Origin: JAZGDL01 sp036477795
Lineage (GTDB): Bacteria; Planctomycetota; Phycisphaerae; UBA1845
DNA: 8,736 bases
Reading direction: 5' to 3'
NCBI GenBank assembly: GCA_036477795.1
Contig: JAZGDL010000560.1
Coordinates: 1 to 8,736, forward strand
Shown: positions 7,179 through 8,736 of the stretch, one piece after another
Position numbering within the stretch: position 1 is the first letter of the stretch
How the letters are laid out: each line of letters starts with the position of its first letter
Notes under the pieces: model-generated
Seen by the model: the letters and a program-made list of their open reading frames with translations, nothing else
Database searches by the model: none
Told to the model about the DNA's origin: nothing
Translations under genes and position numbers: made by a program

Positions 7179-7607
7179 TTAGCCGGGATACCTATCTTCT
7201 CGATCCCACTCTGACGGCTGGCTGTCTTGGAAAGACTCATACGCGTCTTGCCAGGCGGACTCAGTGGCCGCCTCACGCGCGTCTCTCACCCGCTTCTCGC
7301 AGAGCGAGGTGTTCCAGCCTTCTATCGTGGCGTTCAGGGCATCTGCGGAGCGTGAGAAGGAGCCGACTTTCTTGACTTTGACGGCCTCAACGCCGCGGAC
7401 ACACCAAAGGTTCCCATCAAAGTCGAGAAGGTAGAGGGAGCCATCTGCGGCCGGGTACCAGTCAGAGAGACGGTAGAAGTCGCCGTGCCTTTCTGAAGCC
7501 AGGGGCTCATTCGTTGCAGCCGCATCGTTGAGCGAGTCGGATTGCTCGCATCCGAGCAGGACACCAAAGACGCATGCTGAAACCAGAATGTGTAGTCGGG
7601 TTCTCAT
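7179..7607 (-). CDS. Putative lipoprotein
   Basis: The product is 142 residues. It starts with a short basic n-region (MRTR), a hydrophobic stretch and the lipobox LLGC with Cys20, so lipidation and cleavage before Cys20 by signal peptidase II is expected. Glu at the next position does not signal inner-membrane retention, so outer-membrane or surface placement is plausible. The body contains DWYPAADGSLYLLDFDGNLW, which looks like one beta-propeller-type blade, and a charged helical C-terminus. No named family is recognised. The ATG at 7607 has no Shine-Dalgarno site; the 18-bp repeat copy 2 occupies exactly that place. It is followed after 2 bp by the membrane-protein gene and preceded by the dockerin gene 42 bp upstream, all on the same strand, so a three-gene transcript is possible. 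Confidence 0.8.
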   Translation of the reverse strand: MRTRLHILVSACVFGVLLGCEQSDSLNDAAATNEPLASERHGDFYRLSDWYPAADGSLYLLDFDGNLWCVRGVEAVKVKKVGSFSRSADALNATIEGWNTSLCEKRVRDAREAATESAWQDAYESFQDSQPSEWDREDRYPG

Positions 7608-7625
7608 GGGCCGTAGACGTGGTCG
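7608..7625. repeat. 18-bp direct repeat, copy 2
   Basis: This is identical to 6854-6871. On the minus strand it reads CGACCACGTCTACGGCCC and directly abuts the lipoprotein ATG. It begins 24 nt after the stop of the dockerin gene; copy 1 begins 17 nt after the stop of the membrane-protein gene. Both copies therefore follow the 3' end of a minus-strand gene. Confidence 0.8.
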
Positions 7626-7649
7626 GTGAGGGGGCTGGCGCAGTTCGGC

Positions 7650-8576
7650 TCAGCCGGTGAACACAATCTGGAACTCCCCCCAGTCTGCGAAGTCGATATC
7701 AAGGTCCTCGTCGAAATCGAACACGTGGCACTGATCAAAGAAGAAGGGCGTCTGCGGCCCACGCGAGCAGGCGTCAAAAGCGCCCTGGTCAACCACATCG
7801 ACATCTCCATCGTGATCGAAATCGCCCTTCTCAATCAAGTCGGGAATCCAGATTCTAACATCGTCGACACCGACAGAAACGGTGTATGGCCATGATGGTT
7901 GGAGGATGATACGAGATATGGGGCCGATTGCCGAAGCTCCCCAGAAGTATCCGGCCACGGGTGAAAAGGGGAGCGTATCGACCCCCAATAGAACATCGTT
8001 CTCACCATGCACGGCGATGTAAACAATGCCGTTTTGAGTCGCCTCATGCGGCGGTGTTGAGATGTACATGGCAACGGCGAAGACTTTTTGTCCGGGGAAA
8101 ACGATTTCCATGATCCCGCCTGAGTTGGACGTCCCGCGACCGGCCAGAAGTCTCTGGGTTGGGATATTGTCAAAGCCTTGTCCCGCTAGTCCGAGTTGTT
8201 GCGAGGAGTAAGTATTGTAGAACCGCACGGAGTGGATGATGTCTCCCGGGCTGATGAAAGGCGGGATATCCGTCGCGGAGTCGAGGGGGCTGTCGAACAT
8301 GAAGATCTGGCCGGGCGTAGTGTTGGGGTTTTCAAATCCTTCAAACAGAGCATCTGGAAACGCTTGCAGGAAGTCTTCTTCATTCTCGTAGAACGTTAGA
8401 ACGTCTCCGTTGGACAACTCGTCCCATTGCGCCGGGACAGTTGGCCCGGCAATTAGGACGATCACTCCGATACAGAGGCCCCAAACGAGACGTGGAAGGT
8501 GGCCGTGGCAACCCGTACGGACCGCTAATCGGCTCAAATGTGAAGATGGGCTCTTCTGGACCATTGGTGCGGTCAT
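7650..8576 (-). CDS. Secreted protein with C-terminal dockerin
   Basis: The product is 308 residues from ATG 8576. I chose this start because GGGAG lies 7 nt upstream and because it places a signal peptide near the N-terminus: basic n-region, hydrophobic LVWGLCIGVIVLIAG (residues 30-44), and probable cleavage after VPA (residue 49). An in-frame ATG at 8702 would add 42 residues that match a different protein type. Residues 50-240 form a beta-rich extracellular domain with EGFENPNTTPG and a 'GYFWGASAIGPISRIIL ... VGVDDVRIW' ending, as in many planctomycete exported proteins with lectin- or carbohydrate-binding-like folds; ligand unknown. Residues 247-308 are a dockerin-like pair of complete 12-residue calcium loops, DFDHDGDVDVVD (252-263) and DFDEDLDIDFAD (287-298). 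No catalytic motif and no PEP-CTERM sorting signal is seen. Confidence 0.88.
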   Translation of the reverse strand: MTAPMVQKSPSSHLSRLAVRTGCHGHLPRLVWGLCIGVIVLIAGPTVPAQWDELSNGDVLTFYENEEDFLQAFPDALFEGFENPNTTPGQIFMFDSPLDSATDIPPFISPGDIIHSVRFYNTYSSQQLGLAGQGFDNIPTQRLLAGRGTSNSGGIMEIVFPGQKVFAVAMYISTPPHEATQNGIVYIAVHGENDVLLGVDTLPFSPVAGYFWGASAIGPISRIILQPSWPYTVSVGVDDVRIWIPDLIEKGDFDHDGDVDVVDQGAFDACSRGPQTPFFFDQCHVFDFDEDLDIDFADWGEFQIVFTG

Positions 8577-8583
8577 AGCATCT

Positions 8584-8588
8584 CTCCC
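8584..8588 (-). promoter_or_regulatory. Ribosome binding site of the dockerin gene
   Basis: GGGAG on the minus strand ends 7 nt before ATG 8576. It is the strongest Shine-Dalgarno match in the window and decides the start of the 308-residue protein. Confidence 0.75.
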
Positions 8589-8615
8589 GGTTCGGGTCGA
8601 AGTGGTTTGGCATGG

Positions 8616-8702
8616 AGCTCGCTTCTTGCCCTTGTGGTCGTAGGCCTCGACTGGTCGCTTCCTGCCTGACTTGCCAGCCGCCGGCTTCTTCGCTCTCGCC
8701 AT
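8616..8702 (-). pseudogene. Stub of a DNA methyltransferase N-terminus
   Basis: ATG 8702 has AAAGGGA 8 nt upstream (8711-8717) and encodes 29 residues: a Lys-rich lead then GRKRPVEAYDHKGKKRA. As I recall it, many bacterial site-specific (adenine) DNA methyltransferases begin with a Lys-rich lead, 'PVExYxHKxKKR' and then 'NNPPVGLVTPxTD'. Here the similarity stops at about 8616 and continues as unrelated CQTTSTRTGRD, in frame with the dockerin gene. I read this as the surviving start of a methyltransferase gene whose body was lost or replaced by the dockerin region. Alternatives are a genuine short leader peptide, or a chance lysine-rich extension. If translated it could fuse 42 residues ahead of the dockerin protein's signal peptide and so interfere with export. 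Confidence 0.45.
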
Positions 8703-8736
8703 GGTGCACGTCCCTTTCGCCCACGCCAGAACCGAC

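Noticed and set aside
7626..7895. Plus-strand 89-codon frame
   Set aside because: It is antisense to the dockerin C-terminus; the acidic calcium loops read on the other strand explain the sequence.
1..8736. CRISPR array, inverted terminal repeats of an IS, or a retron/diversity-generating element
   Set aside because: No regularly spaced direct repeats, transposase, reverse transcriptase or template repeat could be seen on either strand.

Overview
The window looks like a piece of a Planctomycetota genome, probably from the Phycisphaerae or a related uncultured lineage. This is inferred from three sequence habits: secreted mosaic proteins ending in dockerin-type EF-hand pairs, Cys-Asn-rich 'NGNGVPDEC / NPDGIPDEC' calcium modules, and 'GGCC...C...EC' cysteine modules. 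Base composition is GC-rich and Shine-Dalgarno sites are often weak or absent. No rRNA, CRISPR array, complete transposase or complete integrase is present.

Bases 1-5297 (+) are one open frame, the 3' part of a giant exported protein. At least 1764 residues are visible and the true start lies outside the window; the GTG at 273 is only an internal valine. Modules in order: a TSP3/EF-hand stretch, a dockerin-like pair, an 'ADDF...WWGS' fragment plus an 'INTPLGSETI' domain, a Cys-rich part, an Ala/Pro linker, a large beta-propeller-like domain, a second sandwich starting at another WWGS, a GGCC module, a further beta domain, another EF-hand module, an Ig-like domain and a C-terminal dockerin. 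Two hairpins follow the stop.

A lone tRNA-Ala(UGC) on the minus strand (5466-5538) separates this gene from a small-gene island on the plus strand (5564-6750). The island holds a probable tail or remnant of a larger protein, a 230-residue helical protein, and an 89-residue basic protein that overlaps it by 77 bp. They look like one translationally linked cluster, perhaps mobile-element related. Their function is unknown.

From 8702 down to 6889 everything reads on the minus strand. First comes a stub resembling the N-terminus of a DNA methyltransferase. Then come a 308-residue secreted dockerin protein with a strong RBS, a 142-residue lipoprotein, and a 95-residue two-helix membrane protein 2 bp downstream of it. 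An exact 18-bp direct repeat brackets the lipoprotein/membrane pair. The best candidates for something undescribed are the small-gene island, the repeat-bracketed envelope pair, the split domain in the giant protein and the methyltransferase stub. None amounts to a demonstrated new system.
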